Assembly (NCBI GenBank): GCA_041741095.1
Contig: JBGSKQ010000065.1
Coordinates: forward strand, 118,203 to 182,202
From: UBA6168 sp041741095
Lineage (GTDB): Bacteria > Bacteroidota > Bacteroidia > Chitinophagales > Saprospiraceae
Direction of reading: 5' to 3'
Length of the DNA stretch: 64,000 bases
The notes below the pieces were generated by a model. It had not been told where the DNA came from. It was given only the letters and a program-made list of their open reading frames with translations, and did not search any database. How positions within the stretch are numbered: the stretch's first letter is position 1; each line of letters starts with the position of its first letter. This document shows, piece by piece, positions 41,775-51,206 of this stretch. A program made the position numbers and the translations under genes.

Positions 41775-43544
41775 TTAGATGTTTAAAGGGAAAAATATCG
41801 GCACCAAAAAATAAATAATGCCCATCAATACCAAGGTCAAGGGGCCGCCGACTTTGATGAAATCTATGAACTTGTATTTTCCAGGCCCATAGATCAGGAT
41901 GCAGCTTGGCTCAAAGGGCGTGATGATGGACACGGAGGCAGACAGCATCACGGCAATGCCAAAGGCAAGCGGGCTGACCTGCAACTGTTCCGCACTTTGC
42001 AGGGCGATGGGTAAGACGACCAATGCGGCGGCGGCATTGCTCATAGGCTGCGTCAACAACACCGTGATGAGCATAAATCCGAACATGATGCCACTTGGCC
42101 CAAATCCTTCAAAAAGGAGTACAACGTGGCGGGCAAGGAAGGCATCGGCCCCGGAATTTTTCATGGCCGTACCGAAAGCGCTCATGCCCGCTATCAGCAC
42201 CAACATCCGCCAGTCTATTTTGTGGTAGGCGTCGGCTGGTTTGATGATGCCCAAAAGCACCGTGCCGAGGGCAGCTGCCACGAAGGCAATATCAATGGGC
42301 AAAACTTTAAAAGTAGTTAGCAAAACGGCCCCAACGAACAAGGAAATGGCAGCGATTCCCTGTTTTATCTTTTTGGGGCTGACAGGATGTTCGTCCAGGT
42401 AAATCAACTCGTGGTCGCCGTGCAGGTTGACGAATTTTTCGGGGGTACCCTGCACGAGCAGCAGGTCGCCGCCCCGCAGTTCGGTGGAGCCTATTTTTTG
42501 GGTAAAATTGTGGCCGATGCGGTTGATGGCCACTACTACCAGGCCAAAGCGGTTGCGGAAATCTGCCGACTTGACGGTTTGGCCGTTCAGTTCAGATTTT
42601 ACGGGAATCAAGACCTCCCGCAGTTGCAGGTTGCGCTTTTCGCCGATATTTTGGTTGTTCCAAAGAATATCCGCCACGATGTCTATACCGTTTTTGTCCT
42701 TGACGGCCAGCAGGTCTTTAACATTGCCTTTGATGAGTACCAGGTCGTTTTCTTCAAAATGGGAGTTTTTATAAGGGTAAAAATTCTTGTCTCCACGTAT
42801 AATGCTCAATATGATAAAACCCGAATTGGCGATGCTCGAATCGTACACCGATTGCCCGATGAGCTTAGAACCGGGCAATATTTTCACCTCGCTCATATAT
42901 TCCCTGACCTTATAATTTTCGATCAACTCGGAAGACTTCCTTTCTGGCAGCAGCCATTTTCCCACTGTGAGCATGTACAATAGGTAAGTAGCCATTAAAA
43001 CCAAACCAATGGGCGTGATGTCAAAAATGCCAAGGCTGTGTATGCCTTCCTTGGCGAGGTAGCCGCTCACGGCAATGTTGGTGGAGGTGCCCAAAAGGCT
43101 GCAAGTGCCGCCTATAATGCTGGCAAACGCCATGGGCATGAGCAGTAGGGAAGGGCTTAGGCTGGATCTTTTTGCAATGGCCAAAATCGGCGGGATCAAA
43201 AGCGCTGTCAGCGTGGTGTTGTTCATGAAAGCGGACAGCAGCCCAGTAAAAGGCATCATCCACACCAATACGCCAAAAGTCTTGGCTGTTTTGGTTTTGC
43301 TAATTTTATCCGACAAGGCATCCAGCACCCCGGACGATTCGATGGTATGGGTAATGACAAAGATGGAGGCGAGCATGATGATAAAATCGCTGCTGAACGC
43401 TTCAAATGCTTCCCTTGCCGTGATGACGCCCGTCGTCGCCAGGACGACAAGCAGCAACAGCGTCACCACATCCACTGACATTTTTTCTGTGGAAAACAGG
43501 ACGATGGCCAAAACCAATAAACCGAGGACGATGGCTATTTCCAT
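41775..43544 (-). CDS. SLC13/DASS family permease with two TrkA-C domains
   Basis: A 589-residue inner-membrane transporter of the divalent-anion:Na+ symporter/ArsB-like superfamily. N-terminal helices (residues 1-~180) and C-terminal helices (~385-589) carry the two family inverted repeats, including MPFTGLLSAFMNNTTLTALLIP and QPMSNAAAALVVLPIA. The soluble centre (residues ~205-375) holds two RCK_C/TrkA-C regulatory domains (VKILPGSKLIGQSV and VLIPVKSELNGQTV). Substrates in this group include sulfate, citrate or dicarboxylates; specificity is not readable. The ATG at 43544 begins directly with a membrane helix, whereas an upstream in-frame ATG (43679) would add 45 polar residues. Confidence 0.87.
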   Translation of the reverse strand: MEIAIVLGLLVLAIVLFSTEKMSVDVVTLLLLVVLATTGVITAREAFEAFSSDFIIMLASIFVITHTIESSGVLDALSDKISKTKTAKTFGVLVWMMPFTGLLSAFMNNTTLTALLIPPILAIAKRSSLSPSLLLMPMAFASIIGGTCSLLGTSTNIAVSGYLAKEGIHSLGIFDITPIGLVLMATYLLYMLTVGKWLLPERKSSELIENYKVREYMSEVKILPGSKLIGQSVYDSSIANSGFIILSIIRGDKNFYPYKNSHFEENDLVLIKGNVKDLLAVKDKNGIDIVADILWNNQNIGEKRNLQLREVLIPVKSELNGQTVKSADFRNRFGLVVVAINRIGHNFTQKIGSTELRGGDLLLVQGTPEKFVNLHGDHELIYLDEHPVSPKKIKQGIAAISLFVGAVLLTTFKVLPIDIAFVAAALGTVLLGIIKPADAYHKIDWRMLVLIAGMSAFGTAMKNSGADAFLARHVVLLFEGFGPSGIMFGFMLITVLLTQPMSNAAAALVVLPIALQSAEQLQVSPLAFGIAVMLSASVSIITPFEPSCILIYGPGKYKFIDFIKVGGPLTLVLMGIIYFLVPIFFPLNI

Positions 43545-43737
43545 ATTGTGTAGGCGGTGGAGTTTGGCACAAGATAAGGGCTGGATGAGAACTTGGGCGC
43601 AAGGCAACAAGTTCACTTGGTTTTTAAGTTCAAGTTTTGGCAATTGAACTTTCTTTCCTTCCCTTTCCAACCAATTCACTTTCTTTAAGCCGTTTTTTCA
43701 CAGCGACTTTTTTTCAAAACAACACAATGGACGGGAA

Positions 43738-45396
43738 ATGCGACTAAACCTACATGCTGCCGACTACGCCATCATTTTCATGTACTTCCTTTTCGTGGTC
43801 GGCGTGGGCTGGCTGGTGAAACGGAAGGTCAAATCCAGCAACGACTTCCTGATGAGCGGGCGCTCCATCCCCTTGTGGATTACCAGCCTGGCTTTTATTT
43901 CTGCCAATTTGGGTGCGCAAGAAGTCATCGGCATGGCGGCCTCCGGTGCCAAATATGGCATCATGACCAGCCATTTTTATTGGGTAGGTGCCATCCCGGC
44001 CATGATTTTCCTGGGCATTATGATGATGCCATTTTACTACGGCAGCCAGGCCAGGTCGGTGCCGGAGTACCTCAAGCTGCGTTTTGATGAAAAAACCCGC
44101 AGCCTCAACGCCATCAGTTTTGCTTTTATGACCCTGTTTTCGTCGGGCATCTCCATGTACGTGCTGGCCCGGCTGCTGGAACTCATCCTTGGATGGAACT
44201 TCGATATGTCCGTGCTGCTGTCGGCGGGTATCGTGATGGCCTACATTTTTTTGGGTGGCCTGACGAGCGCTGTTTACAATGAAGTTTTGCAATTTTTTCT
44301 CATCGTTTTTGGCATCGCCCCGGTGGTATTCGTTGGCCTGCACGAGGTGGGCGGCTGGGAAGGCATCACCGCCAAATTGGCCCCCGAAATGACTTCTTCC
44401 TGGAAATACATGGGCCAAGCCAGCGACAACCCAATGGGCGTGGACACCTGGAGCGTGGTGATGGGGCTTGGACTGGCCATGTCCTTTGGCTATTGGTGTA
44501 CCGATTTTCTGGTGGTGCAGCGGGCCATGATTGCCCGCAATTTGATGGACTCGCAAAAGACGCCCATTTTCGCTGCCATCCCGAAAATGCTGATGCCTTT
44601 CATCGTCATTTTTCCGGGCCTGATTGCGGTGGCCTTGCCCCATTTTACCCAAAACTACGCTATGCCAACGGGCAGCGACGGCGGGCCGGACTACAATATG
44701 GCGCTGCCCTCGCTCATTGCACATTATTATCCGGAAGGCTTGCTGGGCGTAGGCCTGACGGCGCTGCTGGCCTCTTTCATGTCGGGCATGGCCGGCAACG
44801 TGACAGCCTTCAACACCGTCTGGACTTTTGATATTTACCAGCCATATTTTGTAAAAAATGCCAGCGACAGCCATTATTTAAAAGTGGGAAAAGTAACCAC
44901 CGTGGTGGGCATTATTGGTTCCATTGGCGTGGCCTATCTAGCGGCCAGTTTCAACAACATCAACGACTTTTTGCAGGTGATTTTCAGCTTTGTGAATGCG
45001 CCCCTGTTTGCCACTTTTTTATTGGGCATGTTTTGGAAAAGGGCAACGGGGCACGGCGCATTTGCAGGTTTGTTGGCAGGTTCAATGGCCGCAGCCCTGG
45101 TGCATGGCCTGAGCGTGGCCGAAGGGAAAGGCGGCTGGATCATGCCCATGCACGAGTTCGGATCCGGCCTGAGCCAGGCGTTCAACATGGCCTGGGTTTC
45201 TTTTTCTACCAATATCCTTGTGACGGTGCTGGTGAGTTTGCTGACAAAACCAATGGCTGAAGAAAAATTAAAAGGGCTTGTTTATGGCCTGACGCCGTTG
45301 GCACATGGCGGGGCGAAGGCTTGGTACTTGCGGCCTGTGCCATTGGCCATTATTGTGACCATTGCTTGTTTGATATTGAATTTGATTTTTGCTTGA
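43738..45396 (+). CDS. Sodium:solute symporter family protein
   Basis: A 552-residue SSS/SGLT-type Na+ symporter with about 13-14 membrane helices. The first helix starts at residue ~9 (AIIFMYFLFVVGVGWL). SNDFLMSGRSIPLW is the conserved loop, NLGAQEVIGMAASGAKYG the Na+-site helix, and GGLTSAVYNEVLQFFLIV the SSS signature. The last helix is at the C-terminus. Substrates range from sugars and inositol to amino acids and cannot be fixed. The gene is divergent from the SLC13 gene 193 bp away. Confidence 0.9.
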   Translation: MRLNLHAADYAIIFMYFLFVVGVGWLVKRKVKSSNDFLMSGRSIPLWITSLAFISANLGAQEVIGMAASGAKYGIMTSHFYWVGAIPAMIFLGIMMMPFYYGSQARSVPEYLKLRFDEKTRSLNAISFAFMTLFSSGISMYVLARLLELILGWNFDMSVLLSAGIVMAYIFLGGLTSAVYNEVLQFFLIVFGIAPVVFVGLHEVGGWEGITAKLAPEMTSSWKYMGQASDNPMGVDTWSVVMGLGLAMSFGYWCTDFLVVQRAMIARNLMDSQKTPIFAAIPKMLMPFIVIFPGLIAVALPHFTQNYAMPTGSDGGPDYNMALPSLIAHYYPEGLLGVGLTALLASFMSGMAGNVTAFNTVWTFDIYQPYFVKNASDSHYLKVGKVTTVVGIIGSIGVAYLAASFNNINDFLQVIFSFVNAPLFATFLLGMFWKRATGHGAFAGLLAGSMAAALVHGLSVAEGKGGWIMPMHEFGSGLSQAFNMAWVSFSTNILVTVLVSLLTKPMAEEKLKGLVYGLTPLAHGGAKAWYLRPVPLAIIVTIACLILNLIFA

Positions 45397-45398
45397 AG

Positions 45399-45850
45399 CT
45401 ATTGCAAATGGGAAATGTCATCTTTGTCCTTTGAGCGGCCAGCTGCTTTTTTTGCCAAGAGCAAATCGGAAAGTGCCAGGATACAGACCTTAAGGCCACC
45501 GATTTCCCGCCATTCCGCATTTTGAAATGCTTGAGCGAATTCAAGTCCTTTGACAGCGGTCATAATATCAATGGCAACAGGGGGGCGGCCAAAGGTGAAA
45601 ACATCGAAGTCGGGATTTTGCAAAAAAGCCTCGGAGGTCATATCAAAAATGGGCATTCCAAACTCCCTGAATGCAAGCAGCAACCTATGGTAGTTTTCTG
45701 GAGTTTTGATTACCATAAATCCATGTCGCCCGTATTGCGCTGATAGCCATGCAGGATGACCGAATAACCACCGACAAGCAAGTATTCGACCTGGTTGTTG
45801 TTCAAAGCACGGATGAAATCCTGGAAATCCTGGTTGAAAAGCTTATTCAT
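45399..45850 (-). pseudogene. DUF6036-like nucleotidyltransferase, frameshifted
   Basis: The gene starts at 45850 with MNKLFNQDFQDFI and the nucleotidyltransferase strand VGGYSVILHG, then GDMDLW, where the frame stops. The +1-shifted frame from 45716 continues with VIKTPENYHRLL, FGRPPVAIDIMTAVKG and LAKKAAGRSKDKDD to 45399. Insertion of one base in the TGG/TAA junction (about 45715) restores a normal protein of about 150 residues with GG(S) and DxD-like active-site strands. It is a true frameshift or a read error. Its ATG overlaps the stop of the 65-residue partner gene (ATGA). Confidence 0.75.
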
Positions 45851-46044
45851 TGCCGGGTCCTTTTTTGAAAAAAAGTCCTGTCCAAACGGGGTGGGTTGTC
45901 GAGCGGGAAATCGTAGGCTATACTGTTGAGATACATGGCCGCCCGCAGCTTTTCCTCATCGGGCTGTGCCAACCAGTACTCCCTGGTATGGTCAGCTTCA
46001 TGCAGCGATTGTTTTTTAAAAGCAGTTCTGTCAAGACGGTACAT
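45847..46044 (-). CDS. Small partner protein of the nucleotidyltransferase gene
   Basis: A 65-residue protein beginning MYRLDRTAFKKQSLHEAD and ending LDRTFFQKRTRQ, mostly helical and basic at the end. It is translationally coupled to the nucleotidyltransferase gene by a 4-bp ATGA overlap. I recall this pair as frequent in Bacteroidota: a short protein with an LDRTxFxxRK end followed by a DUF6036-like nucleotidyltransferase. No function is known to me. The layout resembles small toxin-antitoxin-like modules, but that is only an inference. Confidence 0.65.
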   Translation of the reverse strand: MYRLDRTAFKKQSLHEADHTREYWLAQPDEEKLRAAMYLNSIAYDFPLDNPPRLDRTFFQKRTRQ

Positions 46045-46098
46045 CCAAAAGATTTTTTGAAAACAAAATTACGTGTTTCGGTCAAAATAAATTTGCTC

Positions 46099-46284
46099 AT
46101 GGAAAAACTCAACGACCTCCGTTTCATCATCGGATTGTTCTTTGCACTGGCAGGAGGGATATTGCTCGTCCTTGCTTTTGCAGGCAGTTCGGAAAAGGTT
46201 TTCGGCCACGGCCTGAACCTGTATGCGGGTCTGGCGATGGCACTTTTTGGCTCCTTTATGCTTTGGTTGAACAGGCGTGAGTAG
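46099..46284 (+). CDS. Small two-helix membrane protein
   Basis: A 61-residue protein, MEKLNDLRF then two hydrophobic helices (residues ~9-28 and ~42-57) and a basic end LNRRE. The segment encoding SSEKVFGHGLNLYAG is repeated almost exactly at 51065-51120. It is divergent from the small partner gene. The start is the ATG at 46099; upstream in-frame codons run back into the opposite-strand gene. Confidence 0.6.
   Translation: MEKLNDLRFIIGLFFALAGGILLVLAFAGSSEKVFGHGLNLYAGLAMALFGSFMLWLNRRE
46184..46239 (+). repeat. 56-bp dispersed repeat, copy 1
   Basis: Matches 51065-51120 at 55 of 56 positions, although the copies are 4.9 kb apart. It encodes the loop and start of helix 2 of the small membrane protein. 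Confidence 0.8.
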
Positions 46285-46322
46285 GAGATCATAGCGCGCA
46301 CGTTTCATTCTTGGTTTCTATG

Positions 46323-46330
46323 TACTTTTG
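46323..46330 (+). promoter_or_regulatory. Possible -7 element of the hybrid sensor kinase gene
   Basis: TACTTTTG on the plus strand, 156 nt before the ATG at 46479. No TTG is found at -33, so this is weak. Confidence 0.3.
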
Positions 46331-46478
46331 TAAGTGTGGTAAGAATATCGCTTTAAAAATGCCCTTTCCGATTGGAACTTTCGAATCATTTCCTTCTATT
46401 AATTTTTGGAAGGTATGCCGGAAAGTGATTTATGGAACGTTGCTTCATACCTTTATGAAGCGATAAATCTTTTGCGCA

Positions 46479-48716
46479 ATGGCAAGTTCCTGGATTCAGA
46501 ACGCCAATACCCGACTCACCCGTATTGTGGAATACAAAGGGGACGATGAAGAAACCCTGGTCATCAAAAAAATCTGGTTGGTAACAGTCGTCGCTATCAC
46601 TTTCTTTTCTACGTTAAGCTCCTTTCAGTGGCTGTTTCAGATGGGATTGAAAAACATGTTCATTTTTCAATCAATCTACTTTAGCTATTTCACCTTTCTC
46701 ACCGTCCTTTTTTTGCGGATACGAAGGGGGATAGAATGGTTTGTGTTCGCTACCGCCATTTTTCACATTCTTTTTTCCTTCGTTATCGTATGCATCCAAG
46801 GAGGGGTCGTCGCTTCTGCTGGCCTTGTGTTCGTTGGCTGGGGGGGAGGGCCGATTTACTTTTTACTGCTTCAGAAAAACAGGAAATGGGCCATCCACAT
46901 TCAGGTATTTTTTATGTTGACGGTGGTGCTGGAAATCCTTCTTCAACCTTATTTGACGCCGGACCCCGGCTTATCCTCTGATGAGGCGGTCGTCATTTTT
47001 TCAGGGTTTTTCCTCATCATCACGCTTGCGGTGTTTTTAATGCTCCGGTATTCCATTAATCAAAACGCAAAAATCAAGGAGGCGGAGAAGGAGCGGATAC
47101 AGGAATTGGCGGACCTGAAAACTAGCTTTTACACCAACATTACCCACGAATTCCGTACTCCGATCACGGTCATTTTGGGCATGGCAGAGCAAGCCGCCGA
47201 CAAGCCAAGGGAGTATTATCAACCGGGCCTGAAAATGATCCGCCAGAATGCCAACCGCCTACTGCACCTCGTCAACCAGATGCTCGACCTGTCGAAACTG
47301 GAGGCAGGTCAAATGCCGCTCCATATAATCCAAAATGATATCCTGTCCTACCTCCGGTACGTTGCCGAGCCTTTCCAGCACCTGGCGGAAGAGAAAAACA
47401 TTCGGTTCCATTTTTTAACGGACTTCGATGAAATCTTGATGGATTACGACCCGGAAAAAATCGAATCGCTGGTGGGCAACCTCTTGTCTAATGCCCTGAA
47501 ACACGTGCCTGAAGGTGCCGATGTTTATTTCATGGTGGCATTGGTAGAGGGTATGGCCAAGCCGGGCAGTCAGGCGTTTTGTCTTTTTCCTTTTGAAAAA
47601 AATGAAGGCCCCGGTAAACATCTGAGCCTGAAAATAAAAGACACTGGCCCCGGCATCCCTCATGACCAGCTCGGCCGCATTTTCGACCGCTTCTACCAGG
47701 TGAATGCGCCTGACAATCACAAACCCGAAGGTACTGGCATTGGGCTGGCCATTGTGAAGGAGTTGTTGAAACTGCTGGGTGGCAATTTGTTCGTCAAAAG
47801 CGCCCCTGGGCAAGGGACGGAGTTCACGGTTTACCTGCCCGTGAAGAATGAAGCCCCTGAAATGCAGCCCGTTTTGACCGAAGTGCCGCATGGAAATTGG
47901 ATGCCCGACGGCCCTGAAAATAGCGAAAGGAGTGAAAAATGGCAGTCCCACCACGACCATCCCCACCTGCTGGTGATCGAGGATAACCCTGACGTCGTTC
48001 AATACATCCGGGCAGTTTTGGAAGGAATATACCACCTCCACGTTGCCCAGAATGGCGATGAAGGCATCGAAAAGGCCCTGGCGACCATCCCAGACATCGT
48101 CCTCTCCGATGTGATGATGCCTGGAAAAGACGGCTTCGAAGTTTGCCGAACCCTGAAAAACGACTTCCGCACCAGCCACATCCCTATCATTTTGCTCACT
48201 GCTAAAGCTGACCTGGACTCCCGCATCACTGGACTGGAACAGGGGGCCGACGCTTACCTGACCAAGCCCTTCGAAAGCCGGGAATTGCTGGTACACCTGC
48301 AAAAACAGATCGAACTGAGGGATAAACTGAAAGCGAAATACCGTCAATTGGCCATGATTCCTTCTCCGCCAGTGGCGACTGCTCATCCAGATGAGATTTT
48401 TTTTAATACCCTCCATGAGATTTTAAAAACCAAATTAGATGATGAATTCTTTGGCACCAATGAGCTGTCCCACAGCCTGCACATCAGCCGCATTCAGTTG
48501 TTCAGAAAACTGAAAGCAATCACAGGTCAATCGCCATCCGAACTCATCCGTACTTTCCGGCTTAACAAGGCCAAAGAACTGCTCGCCACCACCCATCTGA
48601 ATGTCTCGGAAATTGCCTACGAGGTGGGTTTTAAAGATCCGGCCTATTTCACCCGTGCCTTCACGAAGGAATTCGGCCAGGCACCCTCCGCCCTCCGGCC
48701 TAATCACAACGGGTGA
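46479..48716 (+). CDS. Hybrid two-component regulator: sensor kinase, receiver and AraC output in one protein
   Basis: A 745-residue membrane protein uniting a whole signalling chain. Residues ~28-200 form about six membrane helices and act as the sensor, with no large periplasmic domain. A HisKA domain carries the phospho-His in NITHEFRTPI near residue 222. A HATPase_c domain (residues ~330-465) has GNLLSNALKHV, DTGPGIP and GTGIGLAIVKELL. The receiver domain (residues ~492-610) has the phospho-Asp in VLSDVMMPG near residue 543 and the KP loop. The C-terminus is an AraC-type DNA-binding domain (FRKLKAITGQSPSELIRTFR and VSEIAYEVGFKDPAYFTRAF). Unlike SusR-type hybrid regulators it lacks Reg_prop/YYY sensor domains. 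Target genes unknown. Confidence 0.93.
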   Translation: MASSWIQNANTRLTRIVEYKGDDEETLVIKKIWLVTVVAITFFSTLSSFQWLFQMGLKNMFIFQSIYFSYFTFLTVLFLRIRRGIEWFVFATAIFHILFSFVIVCIQGGVVASAGLVFVGWGGGPIYFLLLQKNRKWAIHIQVFFMLTVVLEILLQPYLTPDPGLSSDEAVVIFSGFFLIITLAVFLMLRYSINQNAKIKEAEKERIQELADLKTSFYTNITHEFRTPITVILGMAEQAADKPREYYQPGLKMIRQNANRLLHLVNQMLDLSKLEAGQMPLHIIQNDILSYLRYVAEPFQHLAEEKNIRFHFLTDFDEILMDYDPEKIESLVGNLLSNALKHVPEGADVYFMVALVEGMAKPGSQAFCLFPFEKNEGPGKHLSLKIKDTGPGIPHDQLGRIFDRFYQVNAPDNHKPEGTGIGLAIVKELLKLLGGNLFVKSAPGQGTEFTVYLPVKNEAPEMQPVLTEVPHGNWMPDGPENSERSEKWQSHHDHPHLLVIEDNPDVVQYIRAVLEGIYHLHVAQNGDEGIEKALATIPDIVLSDVMMPGKDGFEVCRTLKNDFRTSHIPIILLTAKADLDSRITGLEQGADAYLTKPFESRELLVHLQKQIELRDKLKAKYRQLAMIPSPPVATAHPDEIFFNTLHEILKTKLDDEFFGTNELSHSLHISRIQLFRKLKAITGQSPSELIRTFRLNKAKELLATTHLNVSEIAYEVGFKDPAYFTRAFTKEFGQAPSALRPNHNG

Positions 48717-48999
48717 TTTTTTCAAAAAAAACAGCCTGAACCGGCCTTTTTCAGCCCATGTAACCAGCGTCCAAGCCGATGTAACCGGTGTCCAATTGTT
48801 TGATTTCAATAAAAATCAATTGTCCAAACATTTGCAACGTCAGTACCAGAACTGAAATGGAATTCCCTGCAATTTGGGGTTGTCATAAACATTTACATGC
48901 CCCAAAATAGAAGGAACCACAGACAAGCCCCAGGACGCCGGAACCTTGAAAAACCAATTCCTTTTATGATGGGACATGAACCACTTTAACATCAAAATC

Positions 49000-50265
49000 A
49001 TGAAATCCTCCTTTTTGCTCACGGCGCTGTTGACTTCGCTGATGACGGGGTTGACGCCTGCCTTATCCCTTGCCCAAGGCAATTGGGAAACGCTGCCGCC
49101 CATGCCAACTGCCAGAACCTACACCGCAGGTGCTGTCGTGGATGGTAAATTTTACGTTTTCGGCGGCATGATGGATATAAATACACCGACTGATGTCGTG
49201 GAGATGTACAACCTTACCGCTGGCGCAGAGGGAAGCTGGGTTACGAAACACAAAATGCCCCAAGCCATGATAGGCATGGCCGCCGTGGCTGATACTTTAA
49301 ATGGCAAGATATACCTCATTGGCGGAGCACCCTCTTATTTTTCATCTGCCTCGAATAAGGTTTACGAATACGACCCCCTGCTGGATACTTTCATCGCCAA
49401 AACGCCATTACCTGAACCAAGGGCTTTTATGGCCGCCTGTGAATGGAACGGCGATATTTATGCCATCGGAGGAACGACCCAAGCGGGTGCCGGCGAAGTT
49501 TTTCAAACTGTTTTGAAATACAATCCATCCTCTCCGCTTGGCTGGGTATCGGTAAATTCTTTAATCAAGAAGAGAAATGTGGCTGCCGCTGTCGTACTGG
49601 ACGATAAAATTTTTGTAACAGGTGGAGATGAAGAGGGCCTGCTGAATGGCTCTAAAACCACGGAAGTGCTTGACCTCACAGCGCCCGGCAGCGCCTGGAT
49701 GCTTTTGGGTGCCGATATGATGGGGAACAGATGGATGCATGGCGCAGGCGTAATAGATGGCCAATTGTATGTTTTTGGCGGGGCATCGAACGGTGAAGAA
49801 TTATCCAACGTCGAAATGTTGAATATGTCAAATGGGGAATGGGTTGCAGGCCCTGACATGTTAGCCCAGCACCGAATGTTTGCCTATGCCAGCTACGACG
49901 ATGCCATTTACGCTGCAGGTGGTCAAGGTGGAGGAGTTGTACAGAACAAGTTTGAAAAATTCTCCGTCGTATCATCATCTAACGACAGGCAGTCCGGACG
50001 AGTTGGACTTTTGTACCAAAACTACCCCAACCCATTTGTTGGAAGTACGACCATCGAATACCAGGTTACCACCCCCGGCGATGTTGAAATCACGTTGCAC
50101 GATGTTGCCGGAAAGATGGTTAAAACTGCTGTCCGCAGTCACCATTTTCCTGGGACTCACAGTGTCAACCTCCAGGCCGGCGACCTTGAAAGTGGGGTCT
50201 ATTTTTACACCACGAAAAATGGTGAAGGAAATTCCATCACCCGCAAAATGGTGGTTTTGAAATAA
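49000..50265 (+). CDS. Secreted Kelch-repeat protein with T9SS sorting domain
   Basis: A 421-residue protein with a signal peptide (residues 1-~26, ending ALSLAQ), chosen to start at the ATG that opens it. Residues ~30-330 are six or so Kelch repeats forming a beta-propeller, seen as VVDGKFYVFGG, LNGKIYLIGG, WNGDIYAIGG, LDDKIFVTGG, IDGQLYVFGG and YDDAIYAAGG. A T9SS type A sorting domain ends the protein (YQNYPNPF at ~345, then GVYFYTTK and a Val-Leu-Lys end). Kelch propellers bind proteins or glycans; no catalytic residues stand out. Confidence 0.9.
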   Translation: MKSSFLLTALLTSLMTGLTPALSLAQGNWETLPPMPTARTYTAGAVVDGKFYVFGGMMDINTPTDVVEMYNLTAGAEGSWVTKHKMPQAMIGMAAVADTLNGKIYLIGGAPSYFSSASNKVYEYDPLLDTFIAKTPLPEPRAFMAACEWNGDIYAIGGTTQAGAGEVFQTVLKYNPSSPLGWVSVNSLIKKRNVAAAVVLDDKIFVTGGDEEGLLNGSKTTEVLDLTAPGSAWMLLGADMMGNRWMHGAGVIDGQLYVFGGASNGEELSNVEMLNMSNGEWVAGPDMLAQHRMFAYASYDDAIYAAGGQGGGVVQNKFEKFSVVSSSNDRQSGRVGLLYQNYPNPFVGSTTIEYQVTTPGDVEITLHDVAGKMVKTAVRSHHFPGTHSVNLQAGDLESGVYFYTTKNGEGNSITRKMVVLK

Positions 50266-50442
50266 AAATACGAACGATGGAATCCTTATTCCGCAGCCAC
50301 TACGTGGATGGAAAAAGATACCTGATCTGTAGTAGCAGCAATCTGGGAAGTGCCTGTTCCCGGTGGAATATTTCAGCACAACAAAACAGGGTACCTGCTT
50401 TCCAGATAGCAAGCTGCGCCATCAAACAAAAAATCAATTAAA

Positions 50443-50952
50443 ATGAAAAAGCTCATTTTTTTAATCGCCGTCTTCCTTTTTACGGCTTTGAGTTGTGAGA
50501 AGGAAGTCATCCTCCCACCGGAAGAGTTTACAATGAACGTAACGATACCGCCTGATCCTGCCGCAGAACTGATCACCTGCTTACTCCCTGATGGCAGCCT
50601 GATGCCGCTCCCGTCGAGCGGAAAAATTTCCGGCACCGCCGCATTTCTTGGTACCCTTGATGCAGCCAAAAGTACGCTCAACATCCTGAGTTGCGATTAC
50701 AATCCAAATTACAACGCATTGGACATGGACATCAGGTACGTTTTGGAAAATGCGGATGGTGATGCCCTGACCTTCGAAGGTTCGGGCCAGACCTATTTCA
50801 CCAACGTTACAGCCGGTTATCTGGAAGTCAAGCAAGGAACTGGAAAGTTTAAAGACGCTTACGGCTGGATGTACGTCACCAGCACCATTGACCCCATTAC
50901 GCTGACCGTCACTTCGACAGGGGACGGGATGGTTTCGCCGCCGAAAAATTGA
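50443..50952 (+). CDS. Lipoprotein, unknown function
   Basis: A 169-residue protein with a clear lipoprotein signal (MKKLIFLIAVFLFTALSC, Cys18). The rest is a compact beta-rich domain with GSGQTYFTNVTAGYLEV and GTGKFKDAYGWMYV. The latter resembles strands in allene-oxide-cyclase-like or DUF3224-like barrels, where GTGxFxxAxG is common, but this is a loose match. It has its own downstream terminator and follows the Kelch gene by 177 bp in which nothing was recognised. Confidence 0.65.
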   Translation: MKKLIFLIAVFLFTALSCEKEVILPPEEFTMNVTIPPDPAAELITCLLPDGSLMPLPSSGKISGTAAFLGTLDAAKSTLNILSCDYNPNYNALDMDIRYVLENADGDALTFEGSGQTYFTNVTAGYLEVKQGTGKFKDAYGWMYVTSTIDPITLTVTSTGDGMVSPPKN

Positions 50953-50986
50953 CAGAATTGAGGATTTCTGTTGTCCTCAAATTATC

Positions 50987-51025
50987 AAAGCCCTTGCGGC
51001 TCCATGAGTTGCGAGGGCTTTTTTT
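50987..51025 (+). terminator. Rho-independent terminator
   Basis: AAAGCCCTTGC pairs with GCGAGGGCTTT (one G-U) and is followed by seven T's, 35 bp after the lipoprotein stop. Confidence 0.8.
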
Positions 51026-51064
51026 ATAAAAATCAGCGCCGGGTAAGCCCGAGTATTTCCAACC

Positions 51065-51165
51065 GCAGTTCGGAAAAGGTTTTCGGCCACGGCCTGAACC
51101 TGTATGCGGGGCTGGCGATGCTGGTGTTTGGGCTGGGAATGTTGTGGCTGGTGAGGCGGGGATAA
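51065..51165 (+). pseudogene. 3' fragment copy of the small two-helix membrane protein gene
   Basis: The first 56 nt match 46184-46239 at 55 positions. The frame continues SSEKVFGHGLNLYAGLAM and ends LVRRG, close to the LNRRE end of the intact gene. The first helix and start codon are missing; what precedes it is the terminator of the previous gene. It is a relic of a duplication, or a recombined end. Confidence 0.65.
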
Positions 51166-51170
51166 ACTTT

Positions 51171-51178
51171 TACTTTTG
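51171..51178 (+). promoter_or_regulatory. -7 promoter element of the J-domain gene
   Basis: TACTTTTG followed by CC on the plus strand, 28 nt before the chosen ATG at 51207. It supports that start over an in-frame ATG at 51144. Confidence 0.45.
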
Positions 51179-51206
51179 CCGTGAAGTTTTCAACAAAAAT
51201 TTACCC

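Noticed and set aside
47415..48416. A 333-codon minus-strand frame opposite the hybrid sensor gene
   Set aside because: It lies within a gene with HisKA, HATPase, receiver and AraC motifs; the opposite frame is a compositional artefact.
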